NCBI GenBank assembly: GCA_934444735.1 | Contig: CAKSDE010000002.1 | Location: forward strand, 124,001 to 188,000 | DNA from: an uncultured Clostridia bacterium | GTDB taxonomy: Bacteria; Bacillota; Clostridia; UBA1381 | DNA: 64,000 bases | Reading direction: 5' to 3' | Part shown: piece after piece, positions 16,073 to 24,016 of the stretch | How the letters are laid out: each line of letters starts with the position of its first letter | How positions within the stretch are numbered: the stretch's first letter is position 1 | Program-made: the position numbers and the translations under genes | The notes under the pieces: generated by a model | Database searches by the model: none | Told to the model about the DNA's origin: nothing | Seen by the model: the letters and a program-made list of their open reading frames with translations, nothing else

Positions 16073-16780
16073 ATGAATTTTGAAGTTATATTTGGTCATG
16101 GAGAAGAAAAAATCATTACAGAAAAAGGTTCGTATATTGCACCAATTGGAGGAGTGGCTTGCGTTCTTTCCAATGATGCTCCTACACACCTAAAAACAAT
16201 CTTTCCCGACCTAGATATAGAGAAAGCAAAATCCGAGGCACAAAAAATGCTTGATCGCTGCTTTTCAAGTAAGGATAAGAAAAAAAGAATAGAGGGTTAT
16301 TTGTTGTGCGATGAGGAATTCAAATTAAGCAAAACAAAATATCCTGTAACAAAAACAATAGAAAATGTCGGTGATGACGGGGAAATCCATTTTGTTGATA
16401 TGTATTATTTAAGTGATTTTTTTGATTTTCTCCGCTTGGAAATGATGTATGCTCTTACCAATAATACACCCATTGTAAGGTGCGGAAATTGCTCGAAATT
16501 CTTTCTTGCCGATAATCCCTCCATGGAATACTGCAATAATGAGGAATGCCGGCAACACGGTGCAAAAAAGCGCTCAAAAGCGGCAAAGCAATCAGACCCG
16601 CTTCTTTTGCTGTACGATAAAGTATACCAGGCAACCTATTACAAGCATAAAAAATGTACCGATGAAAAACAGAAAACTGAACTTCATCATAAACTTAAAA
16701 AGCTTATGGAATGCCGTCTTAAATACAAAAAAGGCGAAATTTACCCTGATAAATTTCAAACCTTTCTCGAATCTGTTTAA
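16073..16780 (+). CDS. zinc-finger protein of mobile elements (DUF6076-like)
   Basis: A 235-residue protein. The ATG at 16073 follows a GAGGGG site; the in-frame ATG 15 nt upstream overlaps that site. The N-terminal ~130 residues are unassigned. Residues ~135-175 hold a Cys4 zinc-binding motif, 'RCGNCSKFFLADNPSMEYCN' followed by NEECRQHGAKKRSK, like the CGNR/DUF6076 proteins carried by Clostridial integrative elements. The C-terminus is lysine-rich and helical. A DNA- or RNA-binding role is likely from the finger but unproven. It is the only plus-strand protein gene in the element. Confidence 0.65.
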   Translation: MNFEVIFGHGEEKIITEKGSYIAPIGGVACVLSNDAPTHLKTIFPDLDIEKAKSEAQKMLDRCFSSKDKKKRIEGYLLCDEEFKLSKTKYPVTKTIENVGDDGEIHFVDMYYLSDFFDFLRLEMMYALTNNTPIVRCGNCSKFFLADNPSMEYCNNEECRQHGAKKRSKAAKQSDPLLLLYDKVYQATYYKHKKCTDEKQKTELHHKLKKLMECRLKYKKGEIYPDKFQTFLESV

Positions 16781-16790
16781 ATTAAATTTG

Positions 16791-16828
16791 GCGTTACATT
16801 CTGCATACTGCATTATGTAACGCTTTTT
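16791..16828 (+). terminator. terminator of the zinc-finger gene
   Basis: The arms GCGTTACAT and ATGTAACGC are followed by TTTTT. Confidence 0.75.
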
Positions 16829-16995
16829 CTTTCACATAAATAGTGTGAGTGGAGTAGGTATCTTACAACACCAAATCAGCACTGCAAGATGCATTTTATA
16901 AACTCTCCGCCGGGCTTGACACGGCGATGTAAGCTCGCACGGGGCTAATAGCGCACCGAGCTTTATCCTGTCTTTATCACTTACTGCGATAAACC
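16829..16995. other. non-coding stretch with short complementary segments
   Basis: This 167-bp gap between convergent element genes is richer in G and C than the genes around it, with segments such as CGCCGGGCTTGACACGG and AAGCTCGCACGGGGC. I see no ORF or known RNA. It could be an origin, an oriT remnant or a small RNA, but nothing decides this. Confidence 0.25.
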
Positions 16996-17793
16996 TCACC
17001 CGGAATTGGGTTTAATATTTCCAAATTCCATAGCCGTAATTTCATCTGCCGTGTATCGCAACGCATTATACAAAGCGGTCACTATATACGGAACAGGATT
17101 TCTGACTTTGGTTTCAACTTTTCCGCCTATAATTTCTCTCGGCATATTATTATCTACATATGCGATATGTTCATAGCTGATATTTTTCAACCGCTTGCGG
17201 ACAATTTCACACGGAATATTTTCTCCGCAAACTGAAATAAATTTTGAATTAAACATAATTTCAATTACCGATTCAAAATTCTTTTTCACCTGTCCCTCAA
17301 GATTATATGTTTCCGCTTGTTCCATCAAATCCTTTATTGATAACAGATGATTATTATTAAAATATTTAATATTATTACTTGAATATTTATTGTGGTCGTC
17401 TGACACACCGCCTGAGGCTTGTGACGAACAACCGGGCAAGCCGTCAGGCACACGAGTGGTCGTACTTGAAACAACCTCATCAGATTTTTCTGCGACCTGT
17501 AAGGCAGTCTTTTCACACACTACATAAAGATTGGAACTTGCACTGCCGTTATCTTTCATGCGTTTTTTCTTTGTTATTAGCCCAAGCTCCGTTAAATGCT
17601 TAATTGAATTTTTAACCTTTGTTTCGCCTATACCGATTTTAGCGGCGATTGTACTGTATGACGGAAAGCATATGCCTTCGTCATCAGACAGCATTAAAAG
17701 GTAACTTAACACCCGATATTCAAAGCAGTCAATCACTGTGTTTGTAATGTGTTTGTTTAGTATAATCGTAAAATTTTCAGTATATAATTTCAT
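16996..17793 (-). CDS. helix-turn-helix protein, replication-initiator-like
   Basis: A 265-residue protein. Residues ~20-90 form a winged helix-turn-helix of the HTH_36 type ('FEYRVLSYLLMLSDDEG', 'SYSTIAAKIGIGETKVKNSI', 'ELGLITKKKR') as found in replication initiators and element regulators. A low-complexity linker (~95-150) with an Asn-rich run 'NKYSSNNIKYFNNNH' follows, then a helical C-terminal domain. It starts 33 bp inside the right inverted repeat of the element, in the outward-adjacent position often held by replication or excision control genes. The precise role is inference. Confidence 0.7.
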   Translation of the reverse strand: MKLYTENFTIILNKHITNTVIDCFEYRVLSYLLMLSDDEGICFPSYSTIAAKIGIGETKVKNSIKHLTELGLITKKKRMKDNGSASSNLYVVCEKTALQVAEKSDEVVSSTTTRVPDGLPGCSSQASGGVSDDHNKYSSNNIKYFNNNHLLSIKDLMEQAETYNLEGQVKKNFESVIEIMFNSKFISVCGENIPCEIVRKRLKNISYEHIAYVDNNMPREIIGGKVETKVRNPVPYIVTALYNALRYTADEITAMEFGNIKPNSG

Positions 17794-17825
17794 AAAAATA
17801 CACCTCCGATGAAGATTTTTATTTC

Positions 17826-17897
17826 TTCACCGAGGTGTATCAAGCATTAGGATCTGGTGTCCCCGACGTGAAGGTTCAAGTCCTTTCAGGCGCACCA
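17826..17897 (+). pseudogene. attR and 3' half of tRNA-Leu(UAG)
   Basis: TTCACCGAGGTG (17826-17837), 9 bp, the TT core (17847-17848), then the tRNA-Leu 3' half: AGGATCTGG, variable arm, T loop TTCAAGT, acceptor CAGGCGC and encoded CCA (17895-17897). It completes the 5' half at 13403. It differs from the intact tRNA at 13565 in the variable arm and T stem, so it is not a copy of that gene. Confidence 0.85.
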
Positions 17898-17898
17898 T

Positions 17899-17951
17899 AC
17901 CGAGTGTTCTTACAGAACTCCAAAAGGTTTTGTACGACGCTCGGTTTTTTT
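17899..17951 (+). terminator. terminator of the split tRNA-Leu
   Basis: ACCGAG (17899-17904) pairs with CTCGGT (17940-17945), followed by a run of seven T. The position right after the CCA fits the native tRNA terminator. Confidence 0.7.
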
Positions 17952-17953
17952 GT

Positions 17954-17990
17954 GAAAAAAACAAAGCAGCCGAGGATTTTTATCCCCGGC
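17954..17990 (-). terminator. terminator of sleB
   Basis: On the minus strand the arms GCCGGGGAT and ATCCTCGGC are followed by TGCTTTG and a T run, 28 bp after the sleB stop codon. Confidence 0.75.
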
Positions 17991-18017
17991 GCAGATGTTA
18001 AGTTTTATTATGTCAAC

Positions 18018-18656
18018 TTACACGCAAAATACGTGTTTTCCGATAGTTTTTATAATTTTCCGTGAGCGGATCCATGAACTGGTAGCGGTTACGGGGTTGT
18101 AGTAGTAAATAGCACCGCCTGTGGGATCCCAGCCGTTTAGAGCATCGCGTGCGGCATTATAGCATGACTGTGACGGCGTAATGTTTATCTGCCCGTCCGA
18201 TACGGCGGTAAAAGCATTTTCCTGATAAACCACCCCGGCAATACTATTGGGAAAAGATGAGTGTTTTACTCTGTTTAAGATTACGGCGGCGATGGCGACT
18301 TGCCCTTCATAGCTCTCGCCGCGTGCCTCTCCGCTTATAACTCTTGCCAAAAGCGTCACGTTGGAACTGTATGATGAATTGCTTGATGTGGGAAGCCCGA
18401 TTTTGGCAAGTGTAGCGGGACCTGCAATGCCGTCGGGAGTCAGTCCGTTCTTTCTTTGGAAGCTTTTGACCGCCTCTTCTGTTTTTGCACCGTATATTCC
18501 ATCAACACTGCCGTTTAAGTACCCCCAGTTTTTCAGTCTTGTCTGAATGTTTCGTACTTCTGTTCCGGTAGAACCGCGCTTTGAGAGCGCCAAAATTTCT
18601 GTGGCTGATGTGAATAATGTAACGATTGACATAATAACCGCGATAAGCTTTTTCAT
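18018..18656 (-). CDS. sleB: spore cortex-lytic enzyme SleB-type cell wall hydrolase
   Basis: A 212-residue exported hydrolase. Residues 1-~24 are a signal peptide; ~27-85 a peptidoglycan-binding domain ('IQTRLKNWGYLNGSVDGIYG', 'AVKSFQRKNGLTPDGIAGPAT'); ~103-212 the SleB/Hydrolase_2 catalytic domain with 'LARVISGEARGESYEGQVAI' (catalytic Glu) and 'GAIYYYNPVTATSSWIRSR'. SleB is a lytic transglycosylase that breaks cortex peptidoglycan during germination. AAAGGA 9 nt upstream supports the start at 18656 rather than the in-frame ATG 30 nt upstream. It is the last gene before the tRNA region. Confidence 0.9.
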   Translation of the reverse strand: MKKLIAVIMSIVTLFTSATEILALSKRGSTGTEVRNIQTRLKNWGYLNGSVDGIYGAKTEEAVKSFQRKNGLTPDGIAGPATLAKIGLPTSSNSSYSSNVTLLARVISGEARGESYEGQVAIAAVILNRVKHSSFPNSIAGVVYQENAFTAVSDGQINITPSQSCYNAARDALNGWDPTGGAIYYYNPVTATSSWIRSRKIIKTIGKHVFCV

Positions 18657-18722
18657 ATAACCATTCCTTTCTTCATGCTTATTCACTGTTATTGTTGCCG
18701 AAAAAGGAAAAAGTTATTCATG

Positions 18723-19376
18723 TTAATATGAAGTTTTTGCCAATGTGACTATAGTTATACAATCAGCACCTTTGTCCAAAAGCTCTTTTGCACAGGATTC
18801 AATGGTTGAACCTGTTGTGAAGATGTCATCTAAAAGCAGAATCTTTTTGCCGTTGACCTTAGGAACATCAGCGAGGTATGCGTCCTGTACATTTTCGCGC
18901 TTTTGTGAAATACCGCGGAGCGTACTTTGCTTTGCAGTGTGGCGAGTTTTGAAAATACAGTTTGCGCAAAAAGGAATACCCAATCTTTTTGCGAGCGGTT
19001 CTGCTAAGATCTCAGTTTGATTAAATCCGCGTTCATAAAAACGTTTTCGGGAAAGCGGAACAGATGTCATGAGGTTAAAGTCATCGCTTAAGCGGAGATC
19101 CTTTAAAAAGTCATACATCAGCTCAATATAGATTTTGCTGTAGCGCCGCTGACCGTGAAATTTATATCGGATAACCGAGCGCTTGACCATATCTTTATAG
19201 TAGAATACCGAGAAGAGCGAGTTGGTGCTGTGTGTGCCGCAAAATACACCGTCTTTGGGAATGCTCGGCAATCGTTCATTACATTCTTTACATACACCAA
19301 GATATGTTTCGCGGATATATGCCTCGCTGTTAAAATGCCGTCTGTTGCAAAATATACATAAAAATCTGTCGTCCAT
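18723..19376 (-). CDS. comFC: ComF family protein (phosphoribosyltransferase fold)
   Basis: A 217-residue protein. The N-terminus holds a four-Cys zinc knuckle (CIFC at residues 7-10 and CKEC near residue 30). The C-terminal phosphoribosyltransferase fold has the PRPP-binding loop 'KILLLDDIFTTGSTIESCAK' and 'SRKRFYERGFNQTEILA'. ComFC homologues support DNA uptake and are widespread in Firmicutes, also outside known competent species. The ribosome site is weak (GGTGAT). The CNNM gene ends 41 bp upstream. Confidence 0.9.
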   Translation of the reverse strand: MDDRFLCIFCNRRHFNSEAYIRETYLGVCKECNERLPSIPKDGVFCGTHSTNSLFSVFYYKDMVKRSVIRYKFHGQRRYSKIYIELMYDFLKDLRLSDDFNLMTSVPLSRKRFYERGFNQTEILAEPLAKRLGIPFCANCIFKTRHTAKQSTLRGISQKRENVQDAYLADVPKVNGKKILLLDDIFTTGSTIESCAKELLDKGADCITIVTLAKTSY

Positions 19377-19394
19377 AATAAAATCACCATATGA

Positions 19395-19419
19395 AAAAGG
19401 ATAGGTGAAACTATCCTTT
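19395..19419 (-). terminator. possible terminator overlapping the CNNM stop codon
   Basis: Read on the minus strand, AAAGGATAG and CTATCCTTTTT form a hairpin that begins in the stop codon of the upstream gene and ends in a T run ahead of comFC. Confidence 0.5.
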
Positions 19420-20719
19420 AATCCTTATCATCATCTGTGTTTTCGGGTTCAATCAATTTAACGATTGTTTCTTCAATTCTGTGTTCTTCTATCTTTGTGA
19501 GCTTTATATCAAGGTTGTATGCCTGCAGCTCGGTGGTGGTACCGTCTTCGGGAATAGAGCCGAGAATAGTCAGAATCATACCGGCAAAGGTGTTATATTC
19601 GTCTGTCGGAAGCTCGATTCCGAGCGCGTCTGAAACTTCGTCAATATCGGCAGAACCGCGTATTTTCCACGTATTTTCACCGATCTTTACGATTTTCTCA
19701 TCGCTGTCATCATCATATTCATTGTCCAGATCTCCGACGATTTCTTCCAAAAGATCCGACATGGAAACTATACCGCTTAAACCTCCGTATTCATCGAGAA
19801 CTACGGCAAAATGAGTTTTATTTTCCTGCATATTTTTGAAAAGATCATTTGCTTTTATCGATTCGGGCACAAAATACGGCTGTCTTAAAATCTCTTTTGT
19901 ATTTTCAAGGGTTGCACTGCCGTTTTTACGCAAAAGACGTAAGAAATCGCGGCTGTGCAGAATCCCGACAATATCGTCTACCGACTCGCCGCAGACGGGA
20001 TAAACCGAATGATTGCTTTCATACATGGATTCTTCCCAGTCGTCCAGATCTTCAAGCCAGAGAAAATCAACATCGGTACGGTGCGTCATGACATTTTCGA
20101 CAGGCGTATCGTCGAGCTCGAATATGTTATGTATCATTTCTTTTTCATCGGGATCGATAGCACCGTTTTCGCTGCCCATATCGACCATAAGACGTATTTC
20201 CTCTTCGGTAACTTCATCATTTTGTTCTCCGGGCTTTATGCCGAAAAGCATCGACAGTAAGTCTGCCAGAAGAGAAAAAAGAAGGGAGAAGGGGAGAAAT
20301 ATGTAGTACAGCACAAAGAATATCCACGCAAAAGAAAAAAGTGCTTTTTCGGGGCTTTTTGCGGCAATTCTTGTAGGAAGTCCTATGCCGAACACCGTAA
20401 TTGCGGCGCAGACACCGATAATTATTACGGCACATTTTAAAATTGTGCTTTCAAATTCAAAATACGGTGCATATGCGTATACGGAGTAGGCTGACAGAAT
20501 AATTGTCAGCGTCATTGTCGCAAGATTTGTGCAGGTATTAACCCTCGCAGGCTTTTTAGCAAGCTTTAAAAATCTTTTTGCCCGGCTGCTCCCCGAATCG
20601 CGGCGCGTCTTTATTCTTGCCTCGCCGACAATATCGAAAGAAACCTCCACAGAGCGCATAATCGCAATCAAAACAATGAAACCAAAACTAAGCAATAATC
20701 GGGACGGAAGCGTGTCCAT
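19418..20719 (-). CDS. CNNM/HlyC-CorC family membrane protein with CBS pair
   Basis: A 433-residue protein. Residues ~1-180 are the CNNM (DUF21) membrane domain with about four hydrophobic segments and 'RSVEVSFDIVGEARIK'. Residues ~200-330 contain two CBS domains ('VENVMTHRTDVDFLWLEDL', 'FAVVLDEYGGLSGIVSMSDL'), and ~350-425 a CorC_HlyC domain ('TWKIRGSADIDEVSDALGIE', 'AGMILTILGSIPEDGTT'). The family, formerly called hemolysin C-like, is linked to Mg2+ or Co2+ efflux or homeostasis; there is no reason to call it a toxin. AAAGGATGATG precedes the start. Confidence 0.92.
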   Translation of the reverse strand: MDTLPSRLLLSFGFIVLIAIMRSVEVSFDIVGEARIKTRRDSGSSRAKRFLKLAKKPARVNTCTNLATMTLTIILSAYSVYAYAPYFEFESTILKCAVIIIGVCAAITVFGIGLPTRIAAKSPEKALFSFAWIFFVLYYIFLPFSLLFSLLADLLSMLFGIKPGEQNDEVTEEEIRLMVDMGSENGAIDPDEKEMIHNIFELDDTPVENVMTHRTDVDFLWLEDLDDWEESMYESNHSVYPVCGESVDDIVGILHSRDFLRLLRKNGSATLENTKEILRQPYFVPESIKANDLFKNMQENKTHFAVVLDEYGGLSGIVSMSDLLEEIVGDLDNEYDDDSDEKIVKIGENTWKIRGSADIDEVSDALGIELPTDEYNTFAGMILTILGSIPEDGTTTELQAYNLDIKLTKIEEHRIEETIVKLIEPENTDDDKD

Positions 20720-20893
20720 ACCATCATCCTTTCAAAAAAATATTTATAATTACCTATTATCTATTTTACCAAAAAAAATACAAAAAGTCAAATTATTTTT
20801 TTGTTACATTTTTCTTAAAAATTTTTTTGAGTGATAAAAATCAAATAAATGAAGAATATTAAATTTGTAATTTTTTTGTAGGAGTGGGTTTTT

Positions 20894-21325
20894 GTGATTT
20901 GCAATGATGCGATTTTGCTTAAAAAAATATACCGCAGTTCAAAAACTGCAATGGACGCAATAAAGATTATGGCTGAAAAAAGCGAATCGGAGGATTTTGA
21001 AAATATATTAACAAAACAGCGTGATAAATATTTCGATATAGCCGAGGACGCGAATATTTTATTGAGGTATTTGCATGAATTGCCGGAGGATGCCACACTT
21101 TTTTCGCAATTTAACTTTTTTGTGACAATGAAATTCGGAGTTTTTGCTAAAAAAGATACACATGATTTTGCCGAACTCTTGATTGAGGGGTGCATGGGCG
21201 GAGTTATGGAGATGATTCGCGAAATAAAAAGTCAAAAGTGTGCCGACTCGAAATGTATAGACCTTGCGCACATTCTTATCGAAACGGAGCAGGATACTAT
21301 ATCTTTATTGGAACGGTTTTTGTGA
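20894..21325 (+). CDS. small all-helical protein, function unknown
   Basis: A 143-residue protein read from a GTG after TAGGAGTGG. The sequence is helix-forming throughout ('KTAMDAIKIMAEKSESEDFE', 'KQRDKYFDIAEDANILLRYL', 'IDLAHILIETEQDTISLLER'), which suggests a four-helix bundle of the kind seen in ferritin-like DUF proteins of gut Clostridia. I do not see a clear metal-ligand set. It is monocistronic, between divergent and convergent neighbours, and ends in a strong bidirectional hairpin. Confidence 0.65.
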   Translation: MICNDAILLKKIYRSSKTAMDAIKIMAEKSESEDFENILTKQRDKYFDIAEDANILLRYLHELPEDATLFSQFNFFVTMKFGVFAKKDTHDFAELLIEGCMGGVMEMIREIKSQKCADSKCIDLAHILIETEQDTISLLERFL

Positions 21326-21327
21326 AA

Positions 21328-21371
21328 AAAAGGGAAAGTAAAAAAACTTCGGAGTTTTTTTCTTTCCCTTT
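21328..21371. terminator. bidirectional terminator
   Basis: A long stem with arms AAAGGGAAAG plus AAAAAACT and their complements around a CTTCGG tetraloop serves both convergent genes. Confidence 0.85.
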
Positions 21372-21375
21372 ATGC

Positions 21376-22227
21376 TTATTTTGTCAGCGATATAAGATAA
21401 TAGCAGCGATCTTTTGTGTACTGAATCGCAGTACCGTTTCGGATCATCGCCTCACCCGAGCCGCCGAGCCATTCGGCTGCCGCCTCATCTACTGCATTTT
21501 CCTTTTCAGCTACCCATTTTTGCTCGTCCTGTTTGAGCTTTTCAAACTCGGAGAAGGACATGGTGCTTTTTAAATACTGATATACTTCATTTAAAAGATC
21601 GTCCCATCTTTTGAACACTTCATATGTAGAGGTGTTTATTTCTACTTGCGGCATATAGTCGTAGTCGAGAGAATTATCATAGCGTTCGATTGCGGCTGCA
21701 CGCTCCAAAAATTCGTTATAGCGTGAGCTTTTCTTGGACGGAGCGCCTTTTTTCTCTGTATTTTTATCAGGATTTGGGTGTTCGTAATCCTCGGATTTAT
21801 CGGTGTCGGCGTTTGCCGCAACAGAATCGCCGGAATCCTTTGAATCGGTAGATTTCTCGGAACTGCCGTCTGTTTTCTCGGCATTGCTGTCTGATTTCTC
21901 AGCCGATTTTTCCGAATTATCTTTTTCCTGCGTCTGAACCGTTTGCCGAGATTCGGAATTATCGCGGCTGTTTCTGACGGTAAGAAGTATTGCCGTAGAT
22001 GCGATAACCACTAAGATTAAAACCGCAAGAAGGGCGATTATTACAATCATCATGTTATTGCTGCTGCTCTTTGAATTGTCATGACCGCAGCGCGGACAAA
22101 AGCCGCCCGAAATATCAAGCGGTGTTCCGCATTTTTTGCATCTGCTTGTGACGCTTATGCGCGCTCCGCAATGTTTGCAAAAGGAAGCCCCGGGCGCTGT
22201 TTCATTATTACAGTTTGGACATCTCAT
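21376..22227 (-). CDS. zinc-ribbon membrane protein with LprI-like C-terminal domain
   Basis: A 283-residue protein. Residues 1-~50 hold two zinc ribbons (CPNCNNETAPGASFCKHCG and CKKCG with CPRCG). Residues ~59-84 are one membrane segment, followed by a long Ser/Lys/Asp-rich disordered linker (~88-170). The C-terminal ~90 residues resemble the lysozyme-inhibitor LprI/DUF1311 fold ('YLKSTMSFSEFEKLKQDEQK', 'AIQYTKDRCYYLISL'). The ribbons should face the cytosol and the C-terminal domain the outside. A GGGGGGAAGG site precedes the start. Role unknown. Confidence 0.75.
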   Translation of the reverse strand: MRCPNCNNETAPGASFCKHCGARISVTSRCKKCGTPLDISGGFCPRCGHDNSKSSSNNMMIVIIALLAVLILVVIASTAILLTVRNSRDNSESRQTVQTQEKDNSEKSAEKSDSNAEKTDGSSEKSTDSKDSGDSVAANADTDKSEDYEHPNPDKNTEKKGAPSKKSSRYNEFLERAAAIERYDNSLDYDYMPQVEINTSTYEVFKRWDDLLNEVYQYLKSTMSFSEFEKLKQDEQKWVAEKENAVDEAAAEWLGGSGEAMIRNGTAIQYTKDRCYYLISLTK

Positions 22228-22247
22228 TTAAAACCTTCCCCCCTTTT

Positions 22248-22952
22248 TTATCGCTTTAAACGTTTATCTGTTTTCGTTGCAAGATGCGTGCCGATGCTTT
22301 GGAATATCTGCACAAGCACGATTAATAATACCACAGCGGCAAGCATTACAAGATATTTATAACGGTAATATCCGTAATTTATCGCAATTTTTCCGAGACC
22401 GCCGCCGCCGATGATTCCGCTCATTGCAGAGTAACCGAGTATGGTGGTTATTGCTATTGTGCCGTTTGAAATAAGCGAGGGCACACTTTCGGGAATCATC
22501 ACCTTTGTAATAATCTGAAAAGGAGTTGCTCCCATGCTCTGTGCCGCTTCTATAATATTGGGATTTACTTCTCTTAAGCTGCTTTCGGCAAGACGTGCCA
22601 CAAACGGGAATGCTGCGACTGTCAAAGGCACGATTGATGCAACCGTTCCGACCGCCGTACCGACTATGAGCCTTGTAAGCGGAAATACCATAATCATAAG
22701 GATCAGAAACGGTACCGAACGCAGAAGATTTATAATTACGCTCAGAACGTGCATTACAGGCTTGGGAAGAGGACGTACACCGTTTTCTTCGCCGGCAACG
22801 AGCAGGACTCCGAGCGGCAAGCCTATGATAAATGCAAAAAGTGTTGCTATAAGTGTAACGTAAAGTGTCTGCCAGGTTGCGAGTAAAAACTCATTTTTTA
22901 ATATTTTTACGGTCTCCTCAATTACTTCGGGAGAAAATAATTTATCAAACAT
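22248..22952 (-). CDS. metI: methionine ABC transporter permease
   Basis: A 234-residue inner membrane permease with five or more membrane segments and the EAA loop 'AAQSMGATPFQIITKVMIPE'. The MFDKLF start is chosen because GAGGAGG lies just upstream; the ATG overlaps the metN stop by 8 nt, which implies translational coupling. With MetN and MetQ it imports methionine. Length and order (metQ, metN, metI) are usual for Firmicutes. Confidence 0.93.
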   Translation of the reverse strand: MFDKLFSPEVIEETVKILKNEFLLATWQTLYVTLIATLFAFIIGLPLGVLLVAGEENGVRPLPKPVMHVLSVIINLLRSVPFLILMIMVFPLTRLIVGTAVGTVASIVPLTVAAFPFVARLAESSLREVNPNIIEAAQSMGATPFQIITKVMIPESVPSLISNGTIAITTILGYSAMSGIIGGGGLGKIAINYGYYRYKYLVMLAAVVLLIVLVQIFQSIGTHLATKTDKRLKR

Positions 22953-23952
22953 TGTCACTAACCTCCTCAACAATAACATCGGGCATTTTTCTTAAGTATT
23001 CTATCGCGTCGTCCATGCGGCTTTTATCTCCGGAGATGCCCAAAAGCATCGAACCGAATACTTCATCGCCGAGTATTTTTGTGGACGCGCCCAATATGTT
23101 TGCGGCAATGTTTATGTCGATTGCCATTTGAGTGATGAGCGGTGAGCCTGCGGCCTTTGCACCGTTAAATATCACGCGTATTCTGTGTTCTTCGGGGTTC
23201 GGGTTGATGTTTGCCGCACCGTCGGGGAATACCAGGCGTTTTGCCGCCGCCGACTGCGGATTTGAAAATATTTTATCAACACTTCCTTGCTCAACGACAA
23301 CGCCGTTATCAAGTATCGCAACATTATTGCAGATTTCTTCGACAACGCTCATCTGGTGGGTGATTATAATTACGGTTATTCCCAATTTTTTGTTTATATC
23401 GCGGATAAGCTCTAAAATTGAGTGCGTTGTTTTTGGATCAAGAGCGCTTGTGGCCTCGTCGCATAAAAGCACTTTCGGATTGGTTGCAAGTGCGCGCGCG
23501 ATTGCGATACGCTGCTGCTGACCGCCCGAGAGCTGTGCGGGATATGAATTGGCTTTGTCGGGCAGTCCGACAATTTCCAAAAGTTCAAGCGCACGTTTTT
23601 TTGCCTCAGCTTTTTTTACACCGGCAAGCTCCAAAGGAAAGCATATGTTTTTTATGCAGGTTCTCTGCATAAGCAAGTTAAAGCCCTGAAAAATCATGGT
23701 GACGTTTCTTCTTACTTCGCGCAGCTGCGAATCCGAAAGACTGCCTATGTCCCTGCCGTTTATTTCAACAGTTCCCGAGGTGGGGTGTTCAAGCATATTT
23801 ATGCAGCGCACAAGTGTGCTTTTTCCGGCACCGCTCATGCCGATGATACCGAATATGTCACCGTCGGCAATCGATATGTTTACATCTTTTAATGCGTCAA
23901 CCGTACCGTCGGATACGGAAAAGGATTTGTATAAGTTTTTTATCTCAATCAT
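22945..23952 (-). CDS. metN: methionine ABC transporter ATP-binding protein with NIL domain
   Basis: A 335-residue ATPase. Walker A GMSGAGKST lies at residues 38-46, the signature is LSGGQQQR, Walker B is VLLCDEATSALDP, and the switch His is in IIITHQ. The C-terminal ~80 residues ('MAIDINIAANILGASTKI') form the NIL domain that senses methionine and inhibits transport. The ATG at 23950-23952 is preferred to an in-frame TTG six bases upstream because AGGAGAG sits 6 nt before it. A hairpin terminator lies between metQ and this gene, so the level may be set below that of MetQ. Confidence 0.95.
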   Translation of the reverse strand: MIEIKNLYKSFSVSDGTVDALKDVNISIADGDIFGIIGMSGAGKSTLVRCINMLEHPTSGTVEINGRDIGSLSDSQLREVRRNVTMIFQGFNLLMQRTCIKNICFPLELAGVKKAEAKKRALELLEIVGLPDKANSYPAQLSGGQQQRIAIARALATNPKVLLCDEATSALDPKTTHSILELIRDINKKLGITVIIITHQMSVVEEICNNVAILDNGVVVEQGSVDKIFSNPQSAAAKRLVFPDGAANINPNPEEHRIRVIFNGAKAAGSPLITQMAIDINIAANILGASTKILGDEVFGSMLLGISGDKSRMDDAIEYLRKMPDVIVEEVSDNV

Positions 23953-23972
23953 TTTCAACTCTCCTAAAACTT

Positions 23973-24003
23973 AAAAAGCGGTCACCGTAAAATACAGTGA
24001 CCG
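23973..24003 (-). terminator. hairpin between metQ and metN (partial terminator)
   Basis: On the minus strand the arms CGGTCAC and GTGACCG flank a 10-nt loop and are followed by CTTTTT. It lies 13 bp after the metQ stop, inside the operon. It would let the binding protein be made in excess over the transporter core, or be a control point. Confidence 0.65.
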
Positions 24004-24016
24004 GCATTTTTAACAA

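Larger units (their letters stand above)
13438..17846. mobile_element. 4.4-kb integrative element in the tRNA-Leu anticodon loop
   Basis: The element lies between the 5' half (to 13437) and 3' half (from 17847) of one tRNA-Leu. Its ends carry perfect 12-bp inverted repeats, CACCTCGGTGAA (13447-13458) and TTCACCGAGGTG (17826-17837), each 9 bp from the TT core. It encodes a large serine recombinase and a 52-residue protein (minus), a zinc-finger protein (plus), an HTH protein (minus) and a complete tRNA-Leu. No conjugation, relaxase or phage structural genes are visible, so it is either mobilised by others or a decayed form of a larger element. Confidence 0.82.

Noticed and set aside
13436..17848. 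Group I intron in the tRNA-Leu anticodon loop
   Set aside because: The insertion position is like that of the cyanobacterial tRNA-Leu intron, but the insert is 4.4 kb with minus-strand genes, a recombinase and symmetric att half-sites, and no group I core elements were seen.
17835..18065. Open reading frame over the tRNA-Leu 3' half and terminator
   Set aside because: It covers the attR and tRNA remnant and two terminators, and lacks a ribosome site.
19418..20719. Hemolysin toxin
   Set aside because: The CNNM-CBS-CorC architecture is that of an ion-homeostasis membrane protein; the hemolysin label is historical.
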